DNA from: Dryococelus australis
Taxonomy: Eukaryota; Arthropoda; Insecta; Phasmatodea; Phasmatidae
Reading direction: 5' to 3'
NCBI GenBank assembly: GCA_029891345.1
Contig: CM057005.1
Span: 61,025,760-61,089,759, forward strand
Length of the DNA stretch: 64,000 nt
Of the stretch, positions 43,482-54,929 are shown in pieces. Positions within the stretch are counted from its first letter, which is position 1; every line of letters begins with the position of its first letter. The translations under genes and the position numbers were made by a program. Under the pieces are notes generated by a model that worked only from the letters and a program-made list of their open reading frames with translations, did not search any database and was not told the origin of the DNA.

Positions 43482-45858
43482 CTAATCGACATTTAGGGAG
43501 TTAGATTGGCCACGAAGTTGAATGAGATTTCCCAGCAAACCTTGTGCATCGTTCTTCGATTTCTCCGTGACTGGGGTAAGAAAATTTGAAAACCGGACAT
43601 AACGAACTAATGTGACGAAAGTGTAGTTCTGAAGATACTGTCTCCTGCAGTATTTTAAGTTGGATATTGGTGGGTATCTCTGCTAAATTTTATTTAGATC
43701 CATCACACGGTATAAGATTTTATAGAGAGCAAACATACAGGCACATGTACAAACAGGATCTTTTACAAACACAACTTACGTTGAAACTATAACATATAAC
43801 AACTTACCCTCGTGTTTTTACTATGGAATAATATATTTTAAAACAAATACAGCTGATATTAACAAAAAAAAAATTAACACATTGACCATCAAAAATCAAG
43901 CAATTAATCCACATATTTAAATTATTTTCTCAGATTGTTTTAAATTGGTGAAATAATATCTTTATTTTGCTGGCATACATGCTAACTTATCCCTTTTAGA
44001 GTAATATAAACTACTTTTGCTATAAAATTGATTAATAAGACGTAAAAATACCAGGTTAAGTTGTAAAACGTTATAGTTTCTATTTATTTATTCATGTTTA
44101 TGTTTTGTTTAATAATTAATACCAAGAATTTTACAATTTTTACGGTTGTATTTAAATGAGTCTGATTTTTTTGTACAGAATGTTTGTAATTCAGATTTTT
44201 TCCCCAAGCCACTTTAATATATTTATTTAGCAGTGCTGAATGGATGGTGTATATAGCACATGGCGTTATGAACCATTTAGCCTATTTTATAATAGTGTCA
44301 CTTTGACACTTGTAATTAAAACAAATCCCATAAAAGAGACGGCTACTAAGGCAAATTTTCGATTCAACGCTAAGCACTTCAACTGGTTCCACCCTTCTCC
44401 TTGATTTCGAGATATTTATTCATGCTTTGTTTAAGTTTACGGTACTGTGTTTTATCATGCACTAACTGGAACTCTGTGGTGGTTATCTATAACTGCGGTA
44501 ATGAGCAAAAAGTTTCTTCGATAGGCCGAGGGAGAAGATTCTGTGAATTTTGTTCCTCCCTCTTTCGCCCTCTTGAGAGTTATGCCAAGAGAGGAGGGTG
44601 AATAATGCAGGATGAAATGGAGGTCAACAAGTAATACTGCTGGACAGAAGGCAACCTGAGATTTCAACCCCCGAGATTGTGCCCGCAGCTGCTTACTTGT
44701 CGGAATCCTGGTAAATGTAAATATGAAAAATAACGTGTTTTTTTTTCGCGTCCAGGCAGACAACACTCATGAGGGGATTAGACTCAGAATTTCCATTACT
44801 GGAGGTGATTACGAGGGAAGCATCATAAATTAAATAAAACACACAAAATAAGAATAAAAATATATACACAGGAAATAAAAATTTTCCCAAAAATTGTGGA
44901 AAATATCACATTTAAAAATTGCAACGCTCACAAAAAATAAAACCAAAAAATTTAAAATTAAACATATACAACTTAATAAATATGACAAGAAACTTCAACA
45001 ACTGATAAAACATACACAATACATAATGTATAAACCATTTTTCATAACAAGAACTTTCAACAAATGATAGAAAAACGTCATATATATGTATAAACCAGTT
45101 GTCAAACTTTCAAATAAAGTGCACCAAAACAGGTAGTACTTAAAATAAAACAAAAATGATAAAATAGAAATCAAAAAAATTATGTAACATAATTATTAAT
45201 TAATAAAATAATGATCCGGTCGAAAGAACAGGCCATGTAACCAGTTTCGGCAATGGAAATAGACAAACAAATTTCTTAACTTTATTATATCACACCAATT
45301 TCACGATACTTAAAAAATATTAACAGGTGACAGGATTATAAACCTAATTGAATCCGACCAGCTCGAAGACTGGATGATATTAGATAAGGTAGATGCGGAC
45401 AGCGACAGGGAAAATACTTTATTATGAGTAAACGGTCATACTGAGGCAAAAACATCAAGCAAAGTCGGGTCCGCTATACCTCCATATGAGGATGTACATA
45501 CATCCGGAAAATTCACGCACGTCATAGCCTGAGATCGAAAAGAAGTGTGAAAGTCTAGCTGCTAACCATTGTATATATGTTCACAGCATTTGCACTTAGT
45601 GCCTATAAGGCTTTAAGAGGATCGCTTCACCATGCCAAACTGCTCTTTGCACTACATCGGAAACTCATTAGATACGTGGTAACTGAACAAACAAGTACTT
45701 TAGCATCCGAAGACATCTAGCTTATGTTAAAGCTAGTAAGACATCTAAATATTAGCCTCTACGAAGAGAGTAAAAATGCATAATAATAACTACCATTATT
45801 TTGTCAAAAATTGAAAGAAACCATTAGAATATTTCAATTTTAGTGAAGGAAATCTCTT
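43482..45858. other. No gene supported
   Basis: Strongly AT-rich. A loose ~60 bp duplication (TGTATAAACCA...AACTTTCAACAA) lies at about 44995-45115. A 103-codon minus frame at 44455-44766 has no motif. Confidence 0.35.
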
Positions 45859-45861
45859 TAA

Positions 45862-46226
45862 GGGGAAAGGTGCACAAAATCGCTACATGTACCTAAATTT
45901 TCGTCACAGGTTGTTTTACAGAGGATTCTATCAAATGTTTGGGACGACAACCCTTTAATAATAATTTCGTAAATCTTCTTACTTTATTAGATATTCACTG
46001 GATTTATTATTATCTAGCACTGATGGAGGATAACAATGAATATATTATTATTCCGTATCTTCCGTCAGTGCCCTGAGAATAATAAAGGCATTGAATATCT
46101 AACAAAGTAAGGAGGTGCTCAAAACAGTTATTTGTGTCTTGCCCAGCCGAAAATTTAGTTAAACCCTCTCCAAAACAACTTATGACAAAAATCGGGCAAA
46201 TGTGATGCTTTCGTGCACCATTCTCC
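45862..46226. mobile_element. TTAA-flanked foldback MITE, ~150 bp arms
   Basis: TTAA at 45858-45861 and 46227-46230 flank GGGGAAAGGTGCACAAAATC and its inverted counterpart GGAGAATGGTGCACGAAAGC. Inverted similarity continues through TTGTTTTACAGAGG, CTTACTTTATTAGATATTCA and meets near the centre. Length 365 bp, no coding capacity. Confidence 0.85.
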
Positions 46227-46984
46227 TTAAATCCCTATTACAAAGTCGTATTTCCACGTGTGGGCACGGATCACGAGTACTGTCATATTTGCCTGAAGAA
46301 TTTTGTTTACATCAGTTTCCATCACACATCGTGTATATACGAGCAGTAATGAGTTTCTTGAAGGATTGACGGGCTCAGCCAATTATGAATCACGCACAAC
46401 AGTAACAGTCAGTCCGGTTCCATGGCGAATAACATTCGGAAACGAGATAAAGTTCAGGAGCTACATTGCATAAAAACTACCCAGACATGTTAGGTGTCTG
46501 GAACAGCATAATACACATGGAAGTGCACTTAATCAGTCAGTAGATATGTCAAACAAGTATTTTTATTTTTAAGAGCAATAAAATCACAACATTCTTAAAC
46601 AGTTTTTCCTCTGCAATGATGCTTTGTAACAGTAGCGCATATCTAACTATGATAATGAAGTCGAATTAAAATACCTTTAAAAAACATACGAAAAAATCAT
46701 CTTCAACATCATGGCAGAACCTGCACTTTGCTTGATGGAAATTTTTATATGTGTGTTTCGCCAAATACTCCTGTCCAAACTTTCCTAACAAATATATTTC
46801 AAGGCGAAAAGTCGACAGTGTAGAGAAAGGGGTTTACTGCTTAGTTGATTCCACAGGTTTTCATATTTTCTGTAAGCAATATTTTTTCTGTATTTTCCCC
46901 CCTTTTACGTTAGCAGTTATCCTTCTCTCTCATTCCACACACGTGCGTTACAGTCGAGTGTGACCAGCTGGGCGTTGCCCTTAA

Positions 46985-47250
46985 CCCTCTCAGACCCACT
47001 TTAATTTTACGATTTAAGGTGTTGCGCAAACAAACAATTTTATGGTGCGTGCTGTACTCGAGTCGACTGTAAGTTGTAAGTTAGGTTGCAGTTATAAGAG
47101 CCAATTATGACCCAGACCAGTACGACCGTTTGCGAATCATTTGCCAACAGATAAGTTAATTGGTCGTTAAGCTTTACAGTGTGCAGCACAGACCAAAAAT
47201 TACCTTCACGTGCGTAATGTACACAACTGTGTACAGTGAGTCTAAATGGG
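46985..47250. mobile_element. piggyBac-like MITE
   Basis: Perfect TTAA at 46981-46984 and 47251-47254 with CCCTCTCAGACCCACT at one end and inverted CCCATTTAGACTCACTG at the other. CCC ends on TTAA are diagnostic of piggyBac-type elements. It is 266 bp, non-autonomous, with subterminal similarity (GGTGCGTGCTGTAC and GGTCTGTGCTGCAC). Confidence 0.85.
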
Positions 47251-47456
47251 TTAAGTATCCAAGTAGATATTCAAAACGATTAATCATGCCCTCGCAGATT
47301 AGTGTTCAACATCGCTCCTGTTGAACACAGCTAGTGTAAGCAATATATTAGACTACTAATGCTTCAAATTTTGGCAGTGAATATAAACAACACATGCAAA
47401 TGCCTGACGGGGTGAAGAAATTTTTCTGGTAGGAAAATATAATTATATTATTTTTG

Positions 47457-47460
<4 letters not shown>

Positions 47461-47493
<33 letters not shown>
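47461..47493. repeat. (AT)n microsatellite
   Basis: An uninterrupted AT run of about 33 bp. Other AT microsatellites lie at 48670-48704, 53863-53896 and 57700-57716. Confidence 0.9.
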
Positions 47494-47495
<2 letters not shown>

Positions 47496-48471
47496 GCCAG
47501 GACCATATTATACTCCTCCTATGTGTATACAGTATTAGGCCAGATCTGACGCACAACCTTCGTTGAGGTTATTACTTGTGGGACGCTTTCTACCTGAACT
47601 GAATAACAAGGAAGACATGGGCCCATGAAAATCCAATTTTTTATGCTATATGTTTTTCGAAATATCGGGAAGAAGTGACATTAAGTTACAATTCTCCGAA
47701 CATTGTTTTATGTTACTTGGATCTTCAACCTAAGAGCAAACTCTCGGTTGCGTAAGTCATGCCTTGAAATATATTTTCCGTAGATCATGTCAGAGCAGAC
47801 ATGAAATCATTCTAAACCAGTGAATAAGCATTTAAAAACAATTTGAAATATTGATGTGTAGAAATTTTTTGTGATTAATAACTTCTCCGCGATTTTTTGT
47901 GGTTCACTTACATCGATTACTTTGATCAGACGTAGTGAACCCAAGACCTGTCTCACGTACTCAGTAATTACCGTACAATTAGAAAACGCGTAAAAATACA
48001 CACAGGTAATTATAAAAAAGCGTATTTTGAAGTTAGCTCATCAACAGGTTTGAAAAATTAGATACTGAGACGCCAATTTACTTTTTTAATACTCCTTATG
48101 TTTCCATTTCATTCTGTTCGTCATATCAGAATATTTTTGCTAATATTAACACATAACACCGAAGCCAACGCCTACAGGAAACTTCATTCCTTTGGAGTAA
48201 ATTAGTATCCTGAGCTGTTCGTCTGTTGCTACAATAAATGCATCTACACCAAAAGTAAGACTTCAAGATGAAAACATAATGTCCATCACTGAGGCTTCAT
48301 ATCTTAACATACATGTTTGATCCTCAAGAAATCACATAATTTGCACTGTACGTTGTAGTTTAGACTGCAGGATTTGTGGTAAGTTAATTCCAAAAACTTA
48401 TTAAATGTTAAAATTGCCTTTCAACCCTTGTTGAGAATGAGAATGTTCCAAGAACCCTAACATAAAATGCA

Positions 48472-48665
48472 TAGGAGTAGTATAAAATAGTAGATTGACG
48501 CAAAGGGTATCGGGGATAGGATTAGGATTCGGGGGAGCTGCCATCTTGTTACGTCACCCTCCACCATATTGGATATAATTGACCTTTACCGTTACCTTTG
48601 ACCCGTGACCTTGACCTTGACCCCAGTAACCTCAGACCCCAAAAACCGAAAAAAATGCGAAAAAT

Positions 48666-48670
<5 letters not shown>
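48472..48670 (+). repeat. Left terminal inverted repeat of the 6.66 kb element
   Basis: It pairs with 54930-55128. It contains CCATCTTGTTACGTCACC (a CRE-like word TTACGTCA next to CCATCTTG) and tandem GACCTTKGACC nuclear-receptor-like half sites, both kept in the right copy (CCAAGATGGCGGACGGTGAC and GGTCAAAGGTCA). An AT microsatellite separates it from the AT-rich inner arm. Confidence 0.8.
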
Positions 48671-48705
<35 letters not shown>

Positions 48706-49029
48706 CGAAAAATTTAATTTAAAATCTAAAAAAAAAAATTAAAAACAGTCTTGAAATAAAAAAAACCGGTTATTAAAATTTTAATTACAAAATCGTTTAA
48801 CAATAAAAAAAATTGTTTGAAAATTTACTTTAATAAAAACGTCGTTAGCCCAGGCGGCCATTTCTCCTTTCTTTCCCTCGAAATTTCCCTTTAAAAATTT
48901 TATTGAAAAATTCTTTAAAAATTTTTATTTAAAAAACACATATGTATGTTACTGCCTCTCTCACGTCTGTTCGACCACCTTCGTTCGACTAACCCTAGCC
49001 ATTGAAACTGGCTAATTAGTCGGCTCCCC

Positions 49030-49625
49030 TTCACCCCCACCACTCCAGCTTTGCAATATATTTAAGTGCACAAGTACCCCGCCAATCTATCCGATTGGCT
49101 AATTAGTCACATCTGCACCACCCCGCCAATGATTTTTTCTCATTGACTAATTAGTCGCTTTGCTCCATCCCTTCCATCATCCACCAATGCTTCCCATTGG
49201 CTATTTACTCTGCCAATGCTTCCTATTGGCTAATTAGTCGCTTTGTTCCAACCCCTTCACCACCATCAATGTTTCTCATTGGCTAATTAGTATGCCAGTG
49301 CTTCCCATTGGCTGTTTACTCACTCTACTCGACCCCCTCCACCACGTGACAACCCTTCCGATTGGATGATTAACTCGGGTATCTTCGGAAAACTTCGTTC
49401 TACCAATCAGAGTTTAGTCGGCTTCCCTCCACCACATCTGGTCGAACAATTAGTTACTTCCGTTCACCCCCACCAATCTATCCGATTGGCTAATTACTCC
49501 CTTCACTCGATTCAATGTTTCTCATTGTTCACATCTGTTCCACCTGTCCAATCAGAGTTTAGTCGGCTACCCTCCACCACCTCTGTTCGACCCCCTCCAA
49601 TCTCTTCGATTGGCTTTATAGGGCG
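49030..49625 (+). promoter_or_regulatory. Array of paired CCAAT boxes, putative promoter
   Basis: About ten irregular units of roughly 45-60 bp repeat the pattern CCAATnnTTCCnATTGG followed by CTAATTAGTCG or CTATTTACTC and a C-rich spacer. Most units therefore hold two CCAAT boxes facing each other. The last unit runs into CGATTGGCTTTATAGGGCGC, a TATA-like site at about 49614, 114 bp before the ATG at 49728. NF-Y-type binding and promoter function are inferred. Confidence 0.6.
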
Positions 49626-49727
49626 CATCCTGAGGGCCTCTGGGAAAACGTTGCACCTCGCTATTTCGAGAGGAGACCCAGTGATCATTTCTGAACATGT
49701 AAGTGACAAACGTCTTTTACGGTAGCC

Positions 49728-50039
49728 ATGTCATCAAGTACAGAAGAAAACGTCAGCAACACAGAAGACACCAGAGACAATATACTTCAGCTCATCCGCA
49801 CGATATTGGCACGAGGAGCAACGTCGTCTACGGATAGGAAAACACGACCATCAGGCAACCTGATACCGCCAGTCAACCCGCATCCATCAGTCAACTCGTA
49901 TCAGCCCCCGAGATACAATGTATTCTCAGCCAGTTTCGCAGTGTGTCCCATCAGCTCCGACTTCGATGACAGCGACATCGAAGAAGTGACCTTCGCTGAA
50001 ATTTTCTCAGTTCAGGTCAGAAGACACGAGCAAGTATAG
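49728..50039 (+). CDS. Unrecognised 103-codon frame, first after the CCAAT array
   Basis: ATG in a fair context (GTAGCCATGTC) opens MSSSTEENVSNTEDTRDNIL with an amphipathic helix (NILQLIRTILARG), a basic Pro-rich middle (TRPSGNLIPPVNPHPS) and an acidic segment (SSDFDDSDIEEVTFAEIF) that resembles an activation or SUMO-interacting patch. No domain is recognised. Codon use is GC-richer than its surroundings. A CAG|GTCAGA word near the end could be a donor to later exons. Confidence 0.45.
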   Translation: MSSSTEENVSNTEDTRDNILQLIRTILARGATSSTDRKTRPSGNLIPPVNPHPSVNSYQPPRYNVFSASFAVCPISSDFDDSDIEEVTFAEIFSVQVRRHEQV

Positions 50040-50358
50040 TGAACTGAATTGGGGGTACCGACGCGCATGTTTTTGAGACACTAGAGGCGTTCTACAAATT
50101 AAATGGCTATGCTGCTATGATGAGTTCGAAGGCTGCTACATGCTGAACACGCTAACGTGCGATTACAGAAACTGCTTAATGTACAATTTTTGTCCCGACT
50201 CTACGCTCCCCTGTTCGCCGGAGGAGTTGGTAAAACAACATTGTCATGATCACATAAGTAAGGAAAGAACGTACGAAAGTCTATTGTATGAACAGTTCCA
50301 ATAAAATATAAATAATATATGTAAATGGCTCGAGAAATACGATGGTCGTAACCACGTC

Positions 50359-50724
50359 GTGAAAAGGCATGGATTTCCGAACTGGACCTCCCACTGCACG
50401 CCGTATGAATATGAAGTGCACCTAGGCTCAAGGCCGAGACCTCTCACCAAGTCTTCTCGGAACGACGGAGTGCATCCTGACAAGTTTAATCCAGAGAAAC
50501 AATACGCAAGTATATCGCCTGTACTGCACGGCGTAACTTACACGGACCAGCCGTCAGCTACCGTGACCGCGGAGAGATGTGACGAAAATGTTAATTTCCT
50601 CTTCCTCGAAAGAAGAATAATCTATGGTAAGGTGTTTGAATTAACTTTGCAAGATTGCGAAAGTGACGATTGCGCGGTTCATATGTGCCGTCCACAAAGT
50701 TCCCCACAAACGTTGGAAATATGA
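50359..50724 (+). CDS. Unrecognised 121-codon frame, second in the element
   Basis: Protein-like through its length: MKRHGFPNWTSHCTPYEYEV, SRNDGVHPDKFNPEKQYASI, RCDENVNFLFLERRIIYGKV, LQDCESDDCAVHMCRPQS. The stretch just before it (50130-50290) is also coding-like and Cys-rich (CDYRNCLMYNFCPDSTLPCS), which suggests a Cys-rich, possibly metal-binding or disulfide-rich, product. A further helical piece (EIADERHTTKYERENCEIIH) follows at about 50722. No family recognised; function unknown. Confidence 0.45.
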   Translation: MKRHGFPNWTSHCTPYEYEVHLGSRPRPLTKSSRNDGVHPDKFNPEKQYASISPVLHGVTYTDQPSATVTAERCDENVNFLFLERRIIYGKVFELTLQDCESDDCAVHMCRPQSSPQTLEI

Positions 50725-51315
50725 AAAAAGAAATTGCGGACGAACGACATACAACCAAGTACGAAAGGGAAAATTGCGAAATTATTCACGAAATTAAAAA
50801 AATGACAAACTATTTAATGTATGTTCGGAACAGTATGATGGTGCTTGGCACGGTTTGGAGGTTACAACACCTTTGAACCCATGGCCAGAGGTGCTTGTGT
50901 GTACTTGCGCATACGAGCTTTGGTCTATCTATAGAAGAACCCAGGTGATGAAAACTTCCCATTCCCCTTGCAATTTTTTTGTGTTCAACTGAAACATACT
51001 GTGTAAATAACATAATGCTGTACGTGATTAGTAGTATGGAGTGGAAAGGAAAGTATCTTATGCATAAGGAAGATCATTATTATCTAATAATATTTTTCTT
51101 TGCTTCAGTAAAATGTTCGGAAAATATATTTTCATCTTGTAATATTCATGTTTACCAAGTTTGTCAGTAAATGTGTTAATTCTGTTAAAAATATTTTTTT
51201 TCAAGTGGTTTGTGTGTAAATACAATGTATATATAATTTTCTTTCAATTTTTTGCAAGTATGATGTATGTATGTATTTATATTATTTTCTTTCAATTCTT
51301 TTTTGTGTGAAAGTA

Positions 51316-51520
51316 TGAAGTATCTATAAATTGGGTGACGCATTTAAAACAGGCCACCTTAATAAATCGGCCACTTGTAACAATAGAGGGAAATGTTTCA
51401 GACAAACATTTGGGGGAAAGGGGCCATAATGTTATGTTAATTAAGAGGTGTGTTGTATACCGAAATATGAGTGTCAACTGCGGTATAAATGGGACTATGT
51501 GGTATTTCAATCTGTGATTA
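51316..51520 (+). CDS. Unrecognised exon-like frame, third in the element
   Basis: A pyrimidine-rich tract (TTTTCTTTCAATTCTTTTTT) and AAG form an acceptor at about 51313. The frame then reads YEVSINWVTHLKQATLINRP, LVTIEGNVSDKHLGERGHNV, IKRCVVYRNMSVNCGINGTM and ends WYFNL at 51517. Strongly protein-like; no family recognised. The upstream tract is duplicated about 45 bp earlier (51232-51262). Confidence 0.4.
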
Positions 51521-52030
51521 TGTGTTACATATCTTTTATTTTGTAAATCAATTTTCTGTAGATAGGAAATGTGCTGTGGCGTTTTTCCGTATTTGTTATA
51601 TTCCCTCCTTTTACATTTAAAAGGATGGTGTATTGAGGGGGAAAATTTGAAAATTTATTTTATGCTATTGAATATATGGACTGATATAAATATACTTTAA
51701 GGATATCACACTAGATACTAAATAAGTGCACCCTTAAAAAATCCTATTATTAAAATGAATAGCGACATTTATGGAGTTTCTTTAGGGAAACATCTAATAT
51801 GGTATACAGAAATATAAATAAATAACATCAGGTTGATAAAAGACATGAAAGAAGAGTTGAATTAATTCCCCCTTCTTGACCACTCGATGTGATCCTTTTA
51901 ACATGCCCAAAAGGAGTAATTATGTTGGTTAAGTTGGTGGATCAAAAGTTTATGTTGGCCAACATGTTTGCACTTGTGTGTGTAGCATGTAACAGGATGT
52001 TGTTATCAGTTGTGATAGTGCATTGTGCTT
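51521..52030. other. AT-rich middle of the 6.66 kb element
   Basis: No frame stands out. Probably UTR or spacer between the plus-strand and minus-strand gene sets. Confidence 0.35.
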
Positions 52031-52037
52031 GAATGTA

Positions 52038-52106
52038 CCCGGAACTTGTTTATCGCCCGGAAGTTGTTTATCACCCGGAAGTGGTGGCTTGGTGGGGCCC
52101 GGAAGT
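52038..52106. repeat. 18 bp repeats with CCCGGAAGT, promoter-like
   Basis: CCCGGAASTTGTTTATCR occurs at 52038, 52056 and 52074, with a further CCCGGAAGT at 52098. CCGGAAGT is an ETS-family core, so the cluster may be regulatory. It also produces short Pro/Gly-rich open frames on both strands, which I do not call. Confidence 0.5.
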
Positions 52107-52740
52107 ACAGCCGGTGATAAGGTCCCAGCACATAGCAGTATAATGAAAGATACGGTTCGCTGCCACGGGGTTGGCACTCATATGTTAAATGCCGAGCGAG
52201 TAGGTTGAAGTAGTAGGTGCAGGCTGATCCTGAACTTTTCTGTTTTTTTTTTTTTGTGTTCTTACTTTGTTTTGAGGTATGAATCTGTGTTGTATTAATA
52301 GTTTAATTCCTTTTGCATATTATATTAATTTTTACACATTTACATGTGCTAGTTAATATAGGTCAGTTTCATTGTGCAGTGTGCAATTTTATTTTAAGTG
52401 AATGCCGCTTCTTTAGATAACTATTTGTTGTAATAAGAAAAAAGAACTAAAAAAAAGTGTGACAAATTTAAGTTTGGTTAATATTGCTGGTAATAGAAAC
52501 TGTTAAAAAAAAAAACACTATTGCACGTACTTGTCCCATTCTCCAAGTGAATAGCAAGCACAATATATACATATTATTTACTAAAAAACTTACTTACATT
52601 TCTGTTTACACAGGCAAAAAACAATAAATTCTAAACACACACACAGTTATAAGATAAATAACATGCAGTTGTATTGAACTTTACAAACACATACAAATAA
52701 CAGACTAAATAAAAATTTATAAATGTGTGTCGCTTTGTAT

Positions 52741-53040
52741 TTAAAATCGCATATGTTTTATATACGTACAAATGTCTCGATTGGAATGGAGATTCTCGCT
52801 CGGTAGAAATAGTTTCACAAGTTGTTCCAGGTTACATTTCACCTCTCTAAGAACACACTTACAGTTAGACATTTCTAGGTGCACATTGGCAACATCGATA
52901 TGTAACGCAAGTAATCTTGTTTCAAAGTTATTTAAACAATGACCGATCTCATCACCATCGGTTTGAAGGGAGGGTGTGATAGCATCGAGAGACAGCGAAG
53001 ACCACATGTCCTCCCATATTTCTGTCATTGATAGGATCAA
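52741..53040 (-). CDS. Unrecognised 99-codon frame on the opposite strand of the element
   Basis: ATG at 53040 to stop at 52741. Helix-rich and acidic at the start (MTEIWEDMWSSLSLDAITPS), then a likely coiled coil (NNFETRLLALHIDVANVHLE) with Cys (CKCVLREVKCNLEQLVKLFL). An overlapping frame at 52952-53134 (VLHVYATLPTETHRVTESPV) lies just upstream. It runs toward the plus-strand genes, giving a convergent layout. No family recognised. Confidence 0.4.
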   Translation of the reverse strand: MILSMTEIWEDMWSSLSLDAITPSLQTDGDEIGHCLNNFETRLLALHIDVANVHLEMSNCKCVLREVKCNLEQLVKLFLPSENLHSNRDICTYIKHMRF

Positions 53041-53449
53041 TATCAGAGACTGGCGAGTATTGTATCTGCACAGGCGACTCCGTCACCCTGTGAGTCTCTG
53101 TTGGTAGTGTTGCATACACATGTAAAACAGTCATTTCGGTCGATCTACGTTCTTGCTGCGGTATGTTGGCACCTTCTAGTAGCAGTGAACCTCAGTAATG
53201 GTGTTGTCACACGTAGCCAACTCACCTGTCTCGAAGCCATGAAAGGGCGGCTACTGGGGATGTAAGTGTGTGTGTGTGTGTTCCTCCTGTCGCGTGTCCG
53301 GTGCTGTGTGTCTAGTTCTGGGTATCAACACCTATCATATATAGTCCAAACTTAGTGCTGTAGAGTGTAGAGGAATATGGGAGAACAGCATGGATAGTTT
53401 TCCGGAAATACAAACACCAGTTAATTTAAATCTCTTGATGACTTATGCT

Positions 53450-53665
53450 GCCACGTCGTAGAGTTGCCTAGCGACGGCCAACTTTGTTGAAGGGGAAGGG
53501 GGGGGGGGTGGTCACCCAGCGAGGGGGTGCGGGGAGGGGGAAAGTCAGCTGGCTGCGGCACACAGTGCAGAAACAGAAGTCGTGCAGAGCAGACACACTG
53601 CCCGTCAGCTCATCGGTCGCCGTCGAAGGGGGCAGCATACTGGTAAGTCTTCATAACCCTTGTAG
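53450..53665. promoter_or_regulatory. GC-rich promoter-like patch with splice donor
   Basis: A CpG-containing, G-rich patch (GGGGAAGGGGGGGGGGTGG, GCCGTCGAAGGGGGCAGC) ends at a consensus donor ATACTG|GTAAGT on plus. It may be a first exon and promoter on plus, or the upstream control region of the minus-strand frames ending at 52741. Confidence 0.3.
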
Positions 53666-53860
53666 CTGAACATTCTCAGGTGGCGGATGGCTGGTTCGGT
53701 GGAATAAAATACTGAAGTCGGTACGGTGATATTTCCCAGCACTGTTACAAGTTTCGTTCGTAAAAAAACTTAGTATGTATTTGTTTGTTGCGGCTCGCGT
53801 CCGTCTCTCTTTTCCGTTAAATTGTACTAATATGCAGTATACCTTTACGATGCATCAAAT

Positions 53861-53897
<37 letters not shown>

Positions 53898-54499
53898 CAG
53901 CTGTGTATTCCCCCCCCCCCCTCCATCCTTCTCGGAGTTTACAATGAAACTCGTCCTGTGCCGTCATGAAGTTTGCAAGTCTACAAATTGCTTGGTTCCG
54001 CATATACTCGGGGACAAGTTGGTGCGAATGTAGACTTCACACTGACAAATATATATGTTTTAAACGTGCTAGTGAGTTTGATCTACTTATAGTTTGTCGT
54101 GCAGATAAAAAGCACATTATTTAGAAATAAAAATATTTTATAAGGTAGCTTGATATTAATAAATCATCCCTCTTTCGTAAGTAATGCTTGTATGTAGGTA
54201 GAAACTGATGTGGACTAAGAATGACAAAATATTACACGAATATATTTTTTTAAGTCGATAAATATGAGTGTCGCTCTGCCGACATCCATATGGGCGCTAA
54301 GCGGGAGGGAGACAGCGCGTGTCCCTACCCCCACCCCGACAAAGTTTTTTTAAAAATGAAATCTTTTAATAGAAAATGTTTTAATAAAGTGGGAGGGTAC
54401 GGAGCGGTTGCGACTAAACCCACTACACTTGCGCTACCTAGGTGATGTAAACATATAGATTTTTTAAATAAATATTTTTTAAGGGAAATTCTTATGGAA

Positions 54500-54850
54500 A
54501 AAGATAAGTTTCGAGAGAACAAAGGGAAAAATGGCTGCCGGGATTAAAGACTTTTTAATAAACAAATTTTTTAAACGATTTTTAAAATTAAAAATTTCTC
54601 GAGGGAACTTTTTAGGGAAAAAGGGAAATTTTGAGGGAAAAAGGAAAAATGGCCACCGGGGTTAACGATTTTTTGACTAAGAAATTTTAAAATAAAATTG
54701 GATAAAAAATAAATTTTAAAACTATTGTTTTAATAAAAATTTTTACAGGAAATTTTGACTGGAAATAGTCAAATACAAGAGAAATTTCTAAGGGGAAAGG
54801 GGAAAAATCGCTGCCGGGGTTAACGAATTTATAATTAAGAGCTTTTTAAA
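54500..54850. repeat. Degenerate subterminal repeats in the right arm
   Basis: Three units of GGGAAAAATGGCYGCCGGGRTTAACG type lie at about 54521, 54640 and 54798 (spacing about 119 and 158 bp), each followed by TTTTTAATAA-like text. One inverted unit is visible in the left arm (GGCGGCCATTTCTCC at 48855). The right arm has evidently expanded. Confidence 0.6.
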
Positions 54851-54929
54851 ATAAAATTTTATAAAAATAAATTTTTAAAGCGATTTTTAAATTTTTTAAG
54901 CTATTTTTAGTAAGGGTTTTTTGTTATAA

